This document shows, one piece after another, positions 17,354-26,578 of a DNA stretch of 64,000 bases. Within the stretch, counting starts at the first letter, position 1. Each line of letters begins with the position of its first letter. This DNA comes from JBBSAT01 sp046351235. GTDB lineage: Bacteria > Myxococcota_A > Polyangia > Polyangiales > Sandaracinaceae. The position numbers and the translations under genes are program-made. The stretch covers positions 744,001 to 808,000 of the forward strand of contig JAXLYV010000004.1 of assembly GCA_046351235.1 (NCBI GenBank), read 5' to 3'. The notes beneath the pieces are model-generated. The model searched no databases. It was not told the DNA's origin and was given only the letters and a program-made list of their open reading frames with translations.

Positions 17354-19120
17354 TCAGTGCAGGTCGAGGTGCAGCGAGTCGCCGCCGCCGCCGCCACCGC
17401 CGCCGCCCCCGCCGAGGTGGAAGTGACTGCGGTCGCCGAGCATGAGCGCCGGGCCCTCCTCGGAGTCGTCGCCCGCCGCCTCGTCCTCTTCGCCCTCGGC
17501 GACGCCTTCGTCGTCGTGGAGCGTGAGGTCGCCGCCGGGGCTCGTGCCGAGCGTCGGTGAGCTGAGCTGGAAGCCGGTGCCGTCGAGCGTCAGGTCCTCG
17601 CCGTCCTCGCCGTCCTCGGCGTCGAGCTCCTCGTCGCTGATCTCTTCTTCTTCCTCGTCCTCGAGCGCCGTGGGGCCGAGGAGCTGGCGGATGAGCTGCG
17701 TCATCTGATCGCGGCGCCCGCTCGGCGTCGCGTCGAGCACGGCGCGCGCCTCGCGCCGCATGTCGCCATAGCGGCTCGCCATGCGGTAGATGCGGGCCGC
17801 CATGAGGCGCGTCTGCAGATCGCCGGCGCTCGCATCGACCGCGCGGCGCGCGTACTCCACGGCGCGCTCGAGCTCGCCCGTGCCGGCGTAGTAGTTCGCC
17901 CACAAGCCGGGCAAGAGGTGCAGATCCGGGTCGAGCCGCTCGGCCGTCTGCAGCTCGTGCAGCGCCTCGTCCGGCTCGGCGCTCGCGAGGTGGATCGCGG
18001 CGAGCGTCCCGTGCGCCGCGGCGTAGTCGGGCGCCTCTTCGAGCGCGGCCGACACCTCGCGGTTCGCGGCGTCGGTGTCGTTCTGCGCGAGGTACATGCT
18101 CGCGAGCAGGTTGCGGCGCGGCGCATCTTCGCGGATGTCCGCGGCGGCGCGGAACTCCTGGAGCGCCTCCGGCGCATTGCCGGCGGCGAGCAGGATCGCG
18201 CCGCGCACCGAGCGCGTCGTCGGCGAGCGCGGATAGATCTCGAGCGCGTCCTGCGAGACGCTGAGCGCGCGCTCGGCGTCGCTCTCGCGCACGAGCAGGT
18301 GCAGAGCGCGCAGGCTGAGCGCAGCGCCGATCACCTGCACGTCGTCGAGCACTTCGACGTCGTCCTCTTCCGGCTGCGCATCGCGCCCGCCGTAGGGATC
18401 GTAGTAGTGAGGGTCGCCCTCGCCCGCCTCGCCGTCGTAGACCGCGACCACGAAGTAGCCGAAGTGGCCCGAGGGATCGGGCGGCGCCTCGTCGCCCGGG
18501 AAGGCGAACGCCTCCGCGAGCATCGCGTTCACGCCGCGCGTGCGCAGCGCCGACGCCATGATCGCGGCGACCTCGATCGGGTACAGGCGCCGGTGGCTGC
18601 CGTCCTCGTCGAGCCAGCTCCACGCGGCCGCCGCGTCCTCGATCGGCGTCTCGCGCGGCACACCCATCGACCACGACGAGAGCGCTCCGGCCTCGGCGCG
18701 CGCGCGGATCTGCTCGAGCACGTCCGCGGCGAGCTCCTGCGCGTTGCTGCCGTGCGCGTGGTCGCCGAGGGCCTCGATGCCGTCGTCGGCCGCGAGGAAG
18801 CGCGTGAGCGGCCGCGCGTCGACGTGGTGGTGCGACAGGTGCGCCTCGAGCACCTCTTGCTCGAGCGGCCCCTCCGGGACCTCGTCGCCGACCGTCACCG
18901 GCCGATTCGAGCGCCACACCGCCCAGCCGCCCACGAGCGCCGCGAGAAGCGCCGCGACGACGCCGGGGACGAGCCATGGATTCTGGGCCGGCGCCGCCTT
19001 CTTCGGATCCCCGACCTTCTCGAGGCCGGTGACGCGCAGGCACTTGGGACAGCGCAGCTTGGTCTTGCTCTCGGGATCGTGCTCGAAGCGCTCTTCGCAG
19101 TTGAGACAGAGGTAACGCAT
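17354..19120 (-). CDS. Zinc-ribbon, membrane-anchored TPR protein with poly-Gly tail
   Basis: A 588-residue protein. It opens with a zinc-ribbon, two CxxC pairs at residues 5-8 and 24-27. A membrane helix at about 49-69 follows. The middle (about 260-480) holds TPR repeats such as NPLxA-type helix pairs with ALEEAPDYAAAHGTLAAIHL. The end is strongly acidic (a Glu/Asp stretch near 490-515) and finishes with an 11-residue glycine run and HLDLH. The DNA of the glycine run is a GCC/GGC triplet repeat, prone to length change. It starts 3 bases after the stop of the upstream HCCA-isomerase-like gene, so they form an operon. Confidence 0.75.
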   Translation of the reverse strand: MRYLCLNCEERFEHDPESKTKLRCPKCLRVTGLEKVGDPKKAAPAQNPWLVPGVVAALLAALVGGWAVWRSNRPVTVGDEVPEGPLEQEVLEAHLSHHHVDARPLTRFLAADDGIEALGDHAHGSNAQELAADVLEQIRARAEAGALSSWSMGVPRETPIEDAAAAWSWLDEDGSHRRLYPIEVAAIMASALRTRGVNAMLAEAFAFPGDEAPPDPSGHFGYFVVAVYDGEAGEGDPHYYDPYGGRDAQPEEDDVEVLDDVQVIGAALSLRALHLLVRESDAERALSVSQDALEIYPRSPTTRSVRGAILLAAGNAPEALQEFRAAADIREDAPRRNLLASMYLAQNDTDAANREVSAALEEAPDYAAAHGTLAAIHLASAEPDEALHELQTAERLDPDLHLLPGLWANYYAGTGELERAVEYARRAVDASAGDLQTRLMAARIYRMASRYGDMRREARAVLDATPSGRRDQMTQLIRQLLGPTALEDEEEEEISDEELDAEDGEDGEDLTLDGTGFQLSSPTLGTSPGGDLTLHDDEGVAEGEEDEAAGDDSEEGPALMLGDRSHFHLGGGGGGGGGGGDSLHLDLH

Positions 19121-19123
19121 GGA

Positions 19124-19732
19124 TCACTCGCTCTCGGTCGCGCGCTCGAGGTGCGCGATGCGGTCGTTGCCGAAGAACATCTCGGTTCCGTAGAAGAAGG
19201 TGGGCGCCCCGAACGCGCCGCGGGCCACTGCCTCTTCGGTGTCGGCGCGCAGCCGATCCTTGGTCTCGGGCGCGTCGATCGCCGTCACGATGGCCGCCGC
19301 ATCGAGCCCGGCTGCCGTCGCGGCCGCGGAGATCACCGCACGGTCGGAGGGGTCACGGCCCTCGACCCAGTAGGCGTCGAAGAGGCCGCTGCCGAGCTTC
19401 TTCACGGCCTCCTGCCCGAAGAGCCGGTCGGCGGCGACGAGCGCGCGCTGCGTCGTGATCGTGACGACCGGGAAGCTCGCCGGCAGCGTCCAGCGCACGC
19501 CGTACTCGGCCGCCCAGCGCTGCATGTCGACGATCATGTACTTCGCCTTCGCCGCGACGCGCGCCGGCATCTCGTTGCCGGTCGACTTGAACACGCCGCC
19601 CAGGAGAAACGGCCGAAGACGGATCTTCTTTCCGGTCCGCTTCTCGATGGCGTCGATCTGGGTGAAGGCGAGATACGAGTACGACGAGCCGACGTCGAAG
19701 AAGAGCTCGATCTCGGGCCCGTGCGTGGTCAT
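19124..19732 (-). CDS. DsbA-family 2-hydroxychromene-2-carboxylate isomerase-like protein
   Basis: A 202-residue thioredoxin-fold protein of the kappa-GST/HCCA isomerase branch. The N-terminal FFDVGSSYSYLAF (residues 11-23) carries the serine, S16, that replaces the catalytic cysteine of true DsbA proteins, and there is no CxxC. The late block GAFGAPTFFYGTEMFFGNDR contains the cis-Pro loop. The family uses glutathione to isomerise aromatic-degradation intermediates, but no aromatic pathway genes are nearby, so the substrate is unknown. It is the first gene of a two-gene operon. Confidence 0.85.
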   Translation of the reverse strand: MTTHGPEIELFFDVGSSYSYLAFTQIDAIEKRTGKKIRLRPFLLGGVFKSTGNEMPARVAAKAKYMIVDMQRWAAEYGVRWTLPASFPVVTITTQRALVAADRLFGQEAVKKLGSGLFDAYWVEGRDPSDRAVISAAATAAGLDAAAIVTAIDAPETKDRLRADTEEAVARGAFGAPTFFYGTEMFFGNDRIAHLERATESE

Positions 19733-19857
19733 GGCGGCCGAGCATAGGAAAATCGAGGCGCCACGCCACCCTGCCGCACGTCCGGGCGCGAGGCGACAGC
19801 CCCGGCGGACCGGGCCCTGGCCCTGTCGCGGCCCCGGGCCGTGCGTATCCAGAGGCC

Positions 19858-20346
19858 GTGCCGGACGCGGTCCACACGATCCAGCTGCTGGTGGCCCCGG
19901 TGGTGATGATCTCGGCGGCGGGGCTCGTCTGCCTCGCGCTCTACAATCGGCTCGCCACGATCGTCGGGCGCATCCGCGCCATCCACAAGGAAGAGATCGA
20001 CACGCTCTCGCGGATGTCGATCGCCCCCGCGCCGGCACCCAGCCGCAGCACCCGGCGGCGTGTGATCACGCTCGAGGAGCAGGTCGAGCACCTCATGGCG
20101 CGCGCACGCCTGGTCCGCGCCGCCCTCGTGTGCCTGCTGGCGACGATCCTCTCGATGCTCCTCTGCTCGCTCGCGATCGGTCTCTCGCTCGTCTGGGACG
20201 ACGCGGCCTACGTCGCGCTCGCCGTGTTCCTGCTGGGCGTGCTCGTCGAGGCGACGGGCGTCGTGCTCGCCATCCTGGAGCTGCGGATCGCGCTCGTGGC
20301 GGCCGAGCTCGAGGACGCATCGATCGAGCCCGAGCGCGCGATCTGA
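19858..20346 (+). CDS. DUF2721 family membrane protein
   Basis: A 162-residue membrane protein with an N-terminal helix (about 8-28), the basic segment YNRLATIVGRIRAIHKEE that marks the DUF2721 family, a cytoplasmic loop, and two further helices (about 82-105 and 118-142). The start is GTG. The function of the family is not known. It is divergent from the HCCA-isomerase-like operon. Confidence 0.8.
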   Translation: MPDAVHTIQLLVAPVVMISAAGLVCLALYNRLATIVGRIRAIHKEEIDTLSRMSIAPAPAPSRSTRRRVITLEEQVEHLMARARLVRAALVCLLATILSMLLCSLAIGLSLVWDDAAYVALAVFLLGVLVEATGVVLAILELRIALVAAELEDASIEPERAI

Positions 20347-20378
20347 AGGCGCCCGCCGCCGGCGCGGGGCCGCCCCGC

Positions 20379-21896
20379 TCAGCGGCAGCCGTAGCCGGCG
20401 GCGGCGCTCCCCATGCACGTCAGCGATCCGGTGCACGCGGCCCCGCAGCACTCGGCGCTGGTGTGGGCCGTCATGACCTCGCAGCCGTTGGCCGCGTTCC
20501 CGTCGCAGTTCGCGTAGCCGGTGGCGCACGCCGTCCAGGTGCAGAAGCCCGAGGTCGAGCACGTGGCGTCCGTGACGTGCCCGAACGTGGCCGTGCAGTC
20601 CGCACAGCTCGCCCCGCACGCCGTGGCCGACCACGCCTCGCATCCGTTCGTGCGGTTGCCATCGCAGTCGCTGGCCCCGCTGGCGCACGACGTGTAGTCG
20701 CAGACCCCGCTCGCCGAGCAGAGCGGTCCCGTCGCCCGGGCGATGCGCGCGGTGCAGTCGAAGCACGACGCGCCGCAGTGGCTGGCGTCCATCGCATCGC
20801 AGCTCGTCAGCGGGTTGCTGGCCGCGAGCTGATAGCGCAGGCAGGCCGGGCTCGCGTCGACGCGGCGCACGCGGATCCAGATCTGGCTCGGCCAGGGCAC
20901 GTCACGCGTCGGGAGACAGCTCGCGGGGAGGCACCGGTCTTGGAACTCCCACACCGAGATCCCGAGCGAGGCCTCGGCGGCGCCGCACGAGGCAGCGACG
21001 CCGCCGCTCGCACCCAGGCACGTGGAGAACACGTCGAGCACGTAGGCGCCGCCCTCGTTCAGCGAGAGCTCGACGCGGGGCGCCGTTCTCCCCGTCGGCA
21101 GCGCGACGGTGTGCCATGCGGAGTCTCCCGGCAGCAGGGCACCGATCGCCGACATCGCCCGCTCGCCGGCAACGACGGTGCCGGTGCCGATGGGCGATGC
21201 GCTCGAGCACTCGAGGGAGCCCGCCGAGGCGCCGCATCCGGCGTCCCGCTCCACGTACGCGTCGTGCTCCATCGCGGCGTCCGCGGGCCCGAGCGCGTCC
21301 GGCCCCGCGTCCCGCGGCAGGTCGGAGTCGGACGCAGACCACGCATCGCGGCCGGCGTCGATCCCGGCGTCGCCTCCCACCACGCAGCGGTCGGAGACGC
21401 ACGTACCCTCGGGGCAGTCCGCATCCCGCACGCACTCGACGCAGACCCCTCGTGTCGTGCTGCAGACGAGACCCGACGCCGAGCACTCGCGATCCGACGT
21501 GCAGGGCATCGGCCTCGCGACGCACGCGCTCGCCGAGCAGACCTGGTCGGGGCGACAGTCCGCGTCGACGACGCAATCGACGCAGATGCCGGCCGCCAGA
21601 TCGCAGACCTGCCCCGGGCACATGCGGCTCGACGTGCAGCGGGTCACCGCCACGCAGGCGCTCGCTCGACAGACGCGATCGCTGGCGAGGCAGTCCGCAT
21701 CGACGACGCACTCGACGCAACGCCCGGCGCCCACGTCGCACACGAGGCCCGCCGGGCCGCACTCGCGCGAGGAGACGCAGGTCTCCGGGACGCTCACGGA
21801 GCTGGAGCACGCGGCCCCCCAGGTCATCGACGCGAGGCCGAGAGCCATCGCGCACGCACGCGCGCCACGCACACGAGAGCTCATCCGCCAGCCCAT
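20379..21896 (-). CDS. Cys-rich lipoprotein with Dickkopf/EGF-like repeats
   Basis: A 505-residue exported protein. The signal peptide ends at TWGAAC. Residues about 35-170 hold four units of the type C..D.DC......C......C, repeated as VECVVDADC, VDCVVDADC, VECVRDADC. An Asp/Ala-rich linker (about 175-215) leads to a beta-rich domain, and then Cys-rich segments with YANCDGNAANGCE and SDCDGNRTNGCE motifs. Such proteins are common surface or periplasmic products of Polyangiales and have no assigned role. GAGGTGAG 9 bases upstream supports the ATG at 21896. Confidence 0.78.
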   Translation of the reverse strand: MGWRMSSRVRGARACAMALGLASMTWGAACSSSVSVPETCVSSRECGPAGLVCDVGAGRCVECVVDADCLASDRVCRASACVAVTRCTSSRMCPGQVCDLAAGICVDCVVDADCRPDQVCSASACVARPMPCTSDRECSASGLVCSTTRGVCVECVRDADCPEGTCVSDRCVVGGDAGIDAGRDAWSASDSDLPRDAGPDALGPADAAMEHDAYVERDAGCGASAGSLECSSASPIGTGTVVAGERAMSAIGALLPGDSAWHTVALPTGRTAPRVELSLNEGGAYVLDVFSTCLGASGGVAASCGAAEASLGISVWEFQDRCLPASCLPTRDVPWPSQIWIRVRRVDASPACLRYQLAASNPLTSCDAMDASHCGASCFDCTARIARATGPLCSASGVCDYTSCASGASDCDGNRTNGCEAWSATACGASCADCTATFGHVTDATCSTSGFCTWTACATGYANCDGNAANGCEVMTAHTSAECCGAACTGSLTCMGSAAAGYGCR

Positions 21897-22006
21897 GAGC
21901 GACGCTCACCTCGGTCCACCCGCGCGTCAAGCGGGACGCCCCGATCCTCGCGTTTCGGTTTGTGACGAGGGCGTGGACGCGCGCGGCGTCCGAGGCGGGC
22001 GCGCCC

Positions 22007-23224
22007 TCAGGGTCGCGTCGCGCGCAGGCGCTCCAGCCGCTCCTCGAGCGCGCCGAGGGGAATCACGCCCTTGTAGACGAGCAGGCTCGCGCCGCCGTCG
22101 TCGGGAAGAACCTCTTCCGAGACGCGCAGGCGCTCGCTCGCGCAGAACACCGTGGGCGGAAGCAGGCCCGAGCGCGCGAGCTCGGCGCGCGCGAAGACCG
22201 CGTCGCGCGACGAGAACCCCATCACCTCGACCTGCACGCGCGCGCCCGAAGCGTGCGTGAAGACGAGGTCCGGCACGAAGAGCGCGCGCCCCGCGACCTC
22301 GACCACGTCGGCGGCCGGCGCGGCACGCCAGCTCGCGTCGGCCCGCGCGTTCCAGCGGGCGAGGAGGCTCTCGGCGTCGGCGCCGAGCCTCGGCTCGACC
22401 TCGTCCGCGCCCCCCGTGGCCTCGTCGCTCTTCACGACGAAGCGCAGCGGCAGCCGCTCCTTGCCCCACCGAACGTCGGCCGTGATCTCGTGCGGGCCGA
22501 CGCTCGTGAGCACCGGCAGCGCGCGCGCGAGCGCGACGCCGTACTTCGTGGTCTGCGCGAAGAGATGGAAGGGGCCGTCGATGGTGATCCGCAGCCGCGA
22601 TCCGTCGCGCACGATGGCGTGGAGCAAGCCGAGGAACTTGAGCTTCCGGAAGAGCGCGCGGGTGGCCGCCGCGTCGCGTGGCGCGACCGTCGCGACGAGC
22701 TGCGTCGCGCGGAGCAAGACCGCCTGCGGCTGGGCCGCTTCGTAGCGACGCACCAGCGCCTCCGGCCCGGCATCGAAGATCGCGCGCGAGGCGAAGCGCA
22801 CGACGTGCTGCGACTTGAGGTCGGCGTAGAGCGCCCGCTCGATCGACTCCGCGGGCGCGCCGCGCTCGTGGGCGACGGCGGCGAGCAGCGCGTCGCGATC
22901 GAAGCGCCCCTCGCGTCGCGCGCTGGCCGCTCGCGCGAACACTTCGCCGCGGAGCGCGGCGGGCTCGATCTCCGAGGAGACCTCGAACTCGAGCGCGTCC
23001 TCCACGAGCTTGGAGAGGCCCTGCTTCAGCTTGTCGTCGCGCGGCTCGACCTCGATCGCCTCGAGCGCGGCATCGAGCTCCTCGCGGCGCAGGCCCTCCG
23101 CGCTCTCCGCAGCACCGAGCACCGAAGCCGCGAGATCGACGGCCGCCTCGCGGCGCGCGCCGAGCGGCACCACGAAGAGCTGATCGCCCTTGCGGCGCGT
23201 GTGGACCAGGTCCGCGGTGAGCAC
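22007..23224 (-). CDS. Bax1/DUF790-type nuclease
   Basis: A 405-residue protein of the DUF790/Bax1 family. In archaea and some bacteria the family is a structure-specific nuclease partner of the XPB helicase in nucleotide excision repair. The N-terminal LTADLVHTRRKGDQ and the C-terminal nuclease-like core with VPDLVFTHASGARVQVEVMG (about residues 325-345), including the conserved Asp and Glu, are both recognisable. Start: a GTG at 23224 has AAGGTG 6 bases upstream and gives the usual L-T-x-x-L-V opening. A TTG at 23260 would lie next to a hairpin and is rejected. No helicase gene is in the window. Confidence 0.82.
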   Translation of the reverse strand: MLTADLVHTRRKGDQLFVVPLGARREAAVDLAASVLGAAESAEGLRREELDAALEAIEVEPRDDKLKQGLSKLVEDALEFEVSSEIEPAALRGEVFARAASARREGRFDRDALLAAVAHERGAPAESIERALYADLKSQHVVRFASRAIFDAGPEALVRRYEAAQPQAVLLRATQLVATVAPRDAAATRALFRKLKFLGLLHAIVRDGSRLRITIDGPFHLFAQTTKYGVALARALPVLTSVGPHEITADVRWGKERLPLRFVVKSDEATGGADEVEPRLGADAESLLARWNARADASWRAAPAADVVEVAGRALFVPDLVFTHASGARVQVEVMGFSSRDAVFARAELARSGLLPPTVFCASERLRVSEEVLPDDGGASLLVYKGVIPLGALEERLERLRATRP

Positions 23225-23261
23225 GGCGCGCACCTTGAGGGCACGCGCCGCGCTCGGCAAT

Positions 23262-23299
23262 CCCGGGAGGGCCCCCGCGGGGACCGATTCCCTCCCGGG
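23262..23299 (-). terminator. Hairpin after the vWA lipoprotein gene
   Basis: A perfect 10-bp inverted repeat, CCCGGGAGGG and CCCTCCCGGG, with an 18-base GC-rich loop. It starts 6 bases after the TAG of the vWA gene and ends 37 bases before the chosen start of the DUF790 gene. There is no T-tract. It is probably a terminator or mRNA-end stabiliser. Confidence 0.5.
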
Positions 23300-23305
23300 G
23301 GCCTG

Positions 23306-25144
23306 CTACTCGCAGGTCGCGTTGAGGCACATCCCGTGGACGGCGTGCGGATCCATGCCCTCGGGAAGCCTCGCGCCGAAGAACTCGGCCGCCGTGCGAT
23401 CGTCGCAGAGCTCTCCCGCGACGCCCGCCACCGTGCACTCGGCGTCGATCGAGCAGGGCACGCCGCACGAGCGCGTGAAGGGATCGCAGACGAGCGGCGT
23501 CTGCTGATCGGGCGCGAGGCCCGCGGCGCAGGGGTCGGCGGCCGCCGCGGGATTGCAGAACGAGCCGATCGTGATCTCGCCGCTCTGGCCCGCCACGACC
23601 TCGTCGCACGAGAGGCGCACGTCGGACCCGGACACGATCGTGACCCCCTGGAACGAGATCCGCTGGGCACGCCCGCCCTCGGCGTGGGGGCAGAGCTCGG
23701 CGACGTCGGGGCTCGCGTCGTCGTAGAACCAGCCTGGCGAGGTCCCGCCGATCTCGTCGCGCTGCAGCTGTCGCAGCGCACACACTTGGCGCAGCGCCAC
23801 CTGCCCGCCGATCTCGACGTTCTCCGTGCGCACGAGCCGGTAGGTTTCCGCGTCTCCGAGCGCGCTGCAGTGCGTGCGCTCGTCGGGCGCGCTGCCGATC
23901 GCCGGCAAGATCTGCTCGACCTCGCACGAGACCTGCCCCTCGGCGTCCGGGTTCAGCGCGCGGGGCAAGCACGTCTCGCGGAGCGCGTCGCCGATGCGCT
24001 GGACGATCTGGTCGAGCGCGTCCTCGAACGTGTCGTCGCAGATCGACGAGACGCTCGCGCCCGCGCCCGCCATCCGCAGGTCGCGAGCGAGCTCCACCGC
24101 GCGCCGCCCGGGGTAGGCGCCTTCGGTCTGGAGCGGGCCGCGGCACGCCGCGAGCAGCCGGCCCTGCCGGCTCGGGTCCTCGCGCTCCTGCATCGCATCG
24201 AGGCGGAGCACGTCGTCGGGGCTCAGCCCGGACGCCTCGACGGGCATCCCGACGATCGCGCCGAAGACGAGGTGCCCCGGCTCGGTCCGGAGCGCGAGCA
24301 GCCCGTCGACGTAGCGCTGGATGGGGTAGAGCTGCTGCGGGAACGCCAACCCCCGCAGGTTCAGGTTCACCGCGGCGTACGGAGCCGTGTCGGAGAAGAG
24401 ATTCGGATCGCCCGTCGACGAGTCGTTCTCGTCGGAGATCAGGATGATCGCGAGCACCGAGTCGTCCCGCACGAGCCCGGCGTTCTCGTCCTCGGCGCCG
24501 CCGTGGCCGGTGCCGAACAGGAACGGAGGCGGCGAGTAGCCGGGGATCGTCCAGACCTGAGGCTGGCTGGGCGAGAGCGCCTTCAGCATCGACTCGAGCG
24601 GCTGCTCCTCGCCGCAGCCGGCGGTGCCGAGGTTGGCCGCGCATCCGACGTCCATGGCGAACGCCGCCGCGTCTCCGCCGCGATCGAACGAGAACACCGG
24701 GCCGCGCTGTGCGCCGGTGCACCGACTGCCGGCGGTGCGCAGCAAGCCGTCGTCGCCCACGCCGGTCGTGCACGACGTGACGTCCGTCGCGCTCGCGACG
24801 CCCATGTCGGTCGACACGATGCCGACGTGGATGGTGCGCGCCGGATGGAAGTCGATGGTGCCGTCGAGCCCGAGATCGCCCGACGCGAGCGCCTCGACGA
24901 GATGCGGGATCTGGTGGACCAGCTCGCTCTGCTCTTCCGTCATCGAGTTCGAGTCGTCGACGACGAAGAGGAGGTCGACGTCCTCGACCAGGATCGGATG
25001 GAGCGTGTGCCCGACCGTCGCGCGCGTGCACGGCGCGACCGCGGCGAGCCGACGCTCGAAGCAGCCCGTGCTGGCGAGCAGCACGAGCGCGGCGACGAGC
25101 GTGGATCGGGGAACGAAGGGGCGAACGGCTCTCGAGCGATGCAT
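23306..25144 (-). CDS. vWA-domain lipoprotein
   Basis: A 612-residue exported protein with lipobox ASTGC at 25-28. A von Willebrand factor A domain begins near residue 55 with VDLLFVVDDSNSM, whose D63-x-S65-x-S67 forms the metal-ion-dependent adhesion site. The second half is rich in cysteines (CNP, CDPFTRSCG, CSIDAECT). It probably binds a protein or matrix ligand at the outer membrane or surface. The 178 bases upstream, before the convergent end of the next operon, show no clear feature. Confidence 0.82.
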   Translation of the reverse strand: MHRSRAVRPFVPRSTLVAALVLLASTGCFERRLAAVAPCTRATVGHTLHPILVEDVDLLFVVDDSNSMTEEQSELVHQIPHLVEALASGDLGLDGTIDFHPARTIHVGIVSTDMGVASATDVTSCTTGVGDDGLLRTAGSRCTGAQRGPVFSFDRGGDAAAFAMDVGCAANLGTAGCGEEQPLESMLKALSPSQPQVWTIPGYSPPPFLFGTGHGGAEDENAGLVRDDSVLAIILISDENDSSTGDPNLFSDTAPYAAVNLNLRGLAFPQQLYPIQRYVDGLLALRTEPGHLVFGAIVGMPVEASGLSPDDVLRLDAMQEREDPSRQGRLLAACRGPLQTEGAYPGRRAVELARDLRMAGAGASVSSICDDTFEDALDQIVQRIGDALRETCLPRALNPDAEGQVSCEVEQILPAIGSAPDERTHCSALGDAETYRLVRTENVEIGGQVALRQVCALRQLQRDEIGGTSPGWFYDDASPDVAELCPHAEGGRAQRISFQGVTIVSGSDVRLSCDEVVAGQSGEITIGSFCNPAAAADPCAAGLAPDQQTPLVCDPFTRSCGVPCSIDAECTVAGVAGELCDDRTAAEFFGARLPEGMDPHAVHGMCLNATCE

Positions 25145-25322
25145 GGCGGCTTCCTCCTCGGATGAGCTCGCGTGGTGCAGCGCCCGCGCCGACGCATTCT
25201 CCGGCCGCGCGCGCGCGCGACGCTCTCAACCGCGTTGGCGGTGTGCAAACGACGAACGAGCCGCTGCGTTTTCCTCGACGGCTGGTCGCGCCCGCGGCCA
25301 CTCCGGATCGGCCGCGGTGTCG

Positions 25323-26483
25323 TCAGGCCGCGTCTTCGAGCGACGGGCGCGAGGTGCGGCCGACGAGGAGCGCGCGCAGCCCGTCGACGTCGCGCAGCTC
25401 GTAGAAGATCGGCGGCACGGCGTCGCGCGCCGGCAGCAGGCCCGAGAGCGCGCCGGAGTCGCCGAGCGCCCGCGCCTCTTTCCCGTCGAGGATGAAGAAC
25501 GCGTGCGAGAGCCCGCGGAAGCCCGGGCGCGCCGCCACGTCGAAGACGCGCGCGCGATCGAGCGAGAGCTCGGTGCGACCACGGCGGATGAGCACGCGCT
25601 TGTCGGTCACGAGGTACTCGGTGTCGCGCCCCTCCGCGCGCGCGCGCGCCGTGCCCCACCACACGAGCACGCCGCCGACGACGCAGAGGAGGAGGAACGT
25701 CGCCGCGAGCGCGAGGAACAGGAGCGTCCAGACGAGCGACCCCGGCGCGAGCCCGATCGCTTCGAGGCCGAGGAGGATCCGCCCCGCCGATCCCGCGTAC
25801 GCGACGGCGAGCACGACGATGACGAGGCCGAGCGCGGCGGTGCCGACGTCGCGCAGACCGAGCAGCGCGCCCTCGGGGCCCGCGCCCCAGAGCACGCGCT
25901 CTTCGAGGTCGAGGCGCTCCGCGAGCGGGATCTCCGCGTCGCTCGTGTGCTCGGCGAGCTCGGCGTCGCGGATGATCGCGAGCACGGCGTCGGGGCCGCG
26001 CACGTCGTGGAACACCACGCGCTGGCTGCGCGCGAGCGGGCCGAAGGGCACGGCCCGCACGAGCTCGAGGTGGCCGACACCCGGCACGCTGCGATGCCAT
26101 CGGATGCGCGCGAAGGAGATCGCGTCGCGATCGACCCAGCGAACGCTCTTGCCCCGCCGCCACACGATGCGGCGATCGGTGACCACGAACTCGCAGGGAT
26201 CGCGCACGTAGCGCGGCGCGAGCAGGGAGCCGATCGCGAGCACGACGGAGTAGCAGAGGACGAGCGCGCTCTGCTGCCAGCCGGGCAGCTCCGCCACCGC
26301 GAGCAAGCCCGTGAAGAGCGCGGCGACCACGCCCACGGCGATCGCGACGGCCGGGGTCACCACCCAGAATCCGTCGCGCGGAACGCCGCGCACGGGCGTC
26401 CCCGACCAGAGGACGACCTCGCTCGGCAGGAGCCGGAGGGCGGCTCGATCCAGCGGCGGCGCGTGCTCGTCGGGGCTGGACAT
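25323..26483 (-). CDS. Membrane protein with two bacterial PH-like (DUF304-type) domains
   Basis: A 386-residue protein built as a duplication. Each half has a pair of membrane helices followed by a PH-like segment with the pattern EFVVTDRRIVWRRGK (first) and EYLVTDKRVLIRRGR (second). That pattern is typical of bacterial PH or DUF304 domains. Membrane pairs lie at about 42-92 and 215-280. The role is unknown. Good ribosome-binding sequence (GAGGA) precedes the ATG. It is divergent from the 26579 lipoprotein. Confidence 0.75.
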   Translation of the reverse strand: MSSPDEHAPPLDRAALRLLPSEVVLWSGTPVRGVPRDGFWVVTPAVAIAVGVVAALFTGLLAVAELPGWQQSALVLCYSVVLAIGSLLAPRYVRDPCEFVVTDRRIVWRRGKSVRWVDRDAISFARIRWHRSVPGVGHLELVRAVPFGPLARSQRVVFHDVRGPDAVLAIIRDAELAEHTSDAEIPLAERLDLEERVLWGAGPEGALLGLRDVGTAALGLVIVVLAVAYAGSAGRILLGLEAIGLAPGSLVWTLLFLALAATFLLLCVVGGVLVWWGTARARAEGRDTEYLVTDKRVLIRRGRTELSLDRARVFDVAARPGFRGLSHAFFILDGKEARALGDSGALSGLLPARDAVPPIFYELRDVDGLRALLVGRTSRPSLEDAA

Positions 26484-26578
26484 GTCCTCGTTCTCCTCAG
26501 GGTAATCCCGGGCGCGCCTCGGCGCTCGCCGGCTTTCTCGCGCCGGGCCGCGGCTCGCGACAGGATGGGGTGTTGCGC

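Noticed and set aside
19124..19732. Thiol:disulfide oxidoreductase (DsbA)
   Set aside because: The active-site CxxC is absent; the serine-based motif points to the HCCA isomerase branch.
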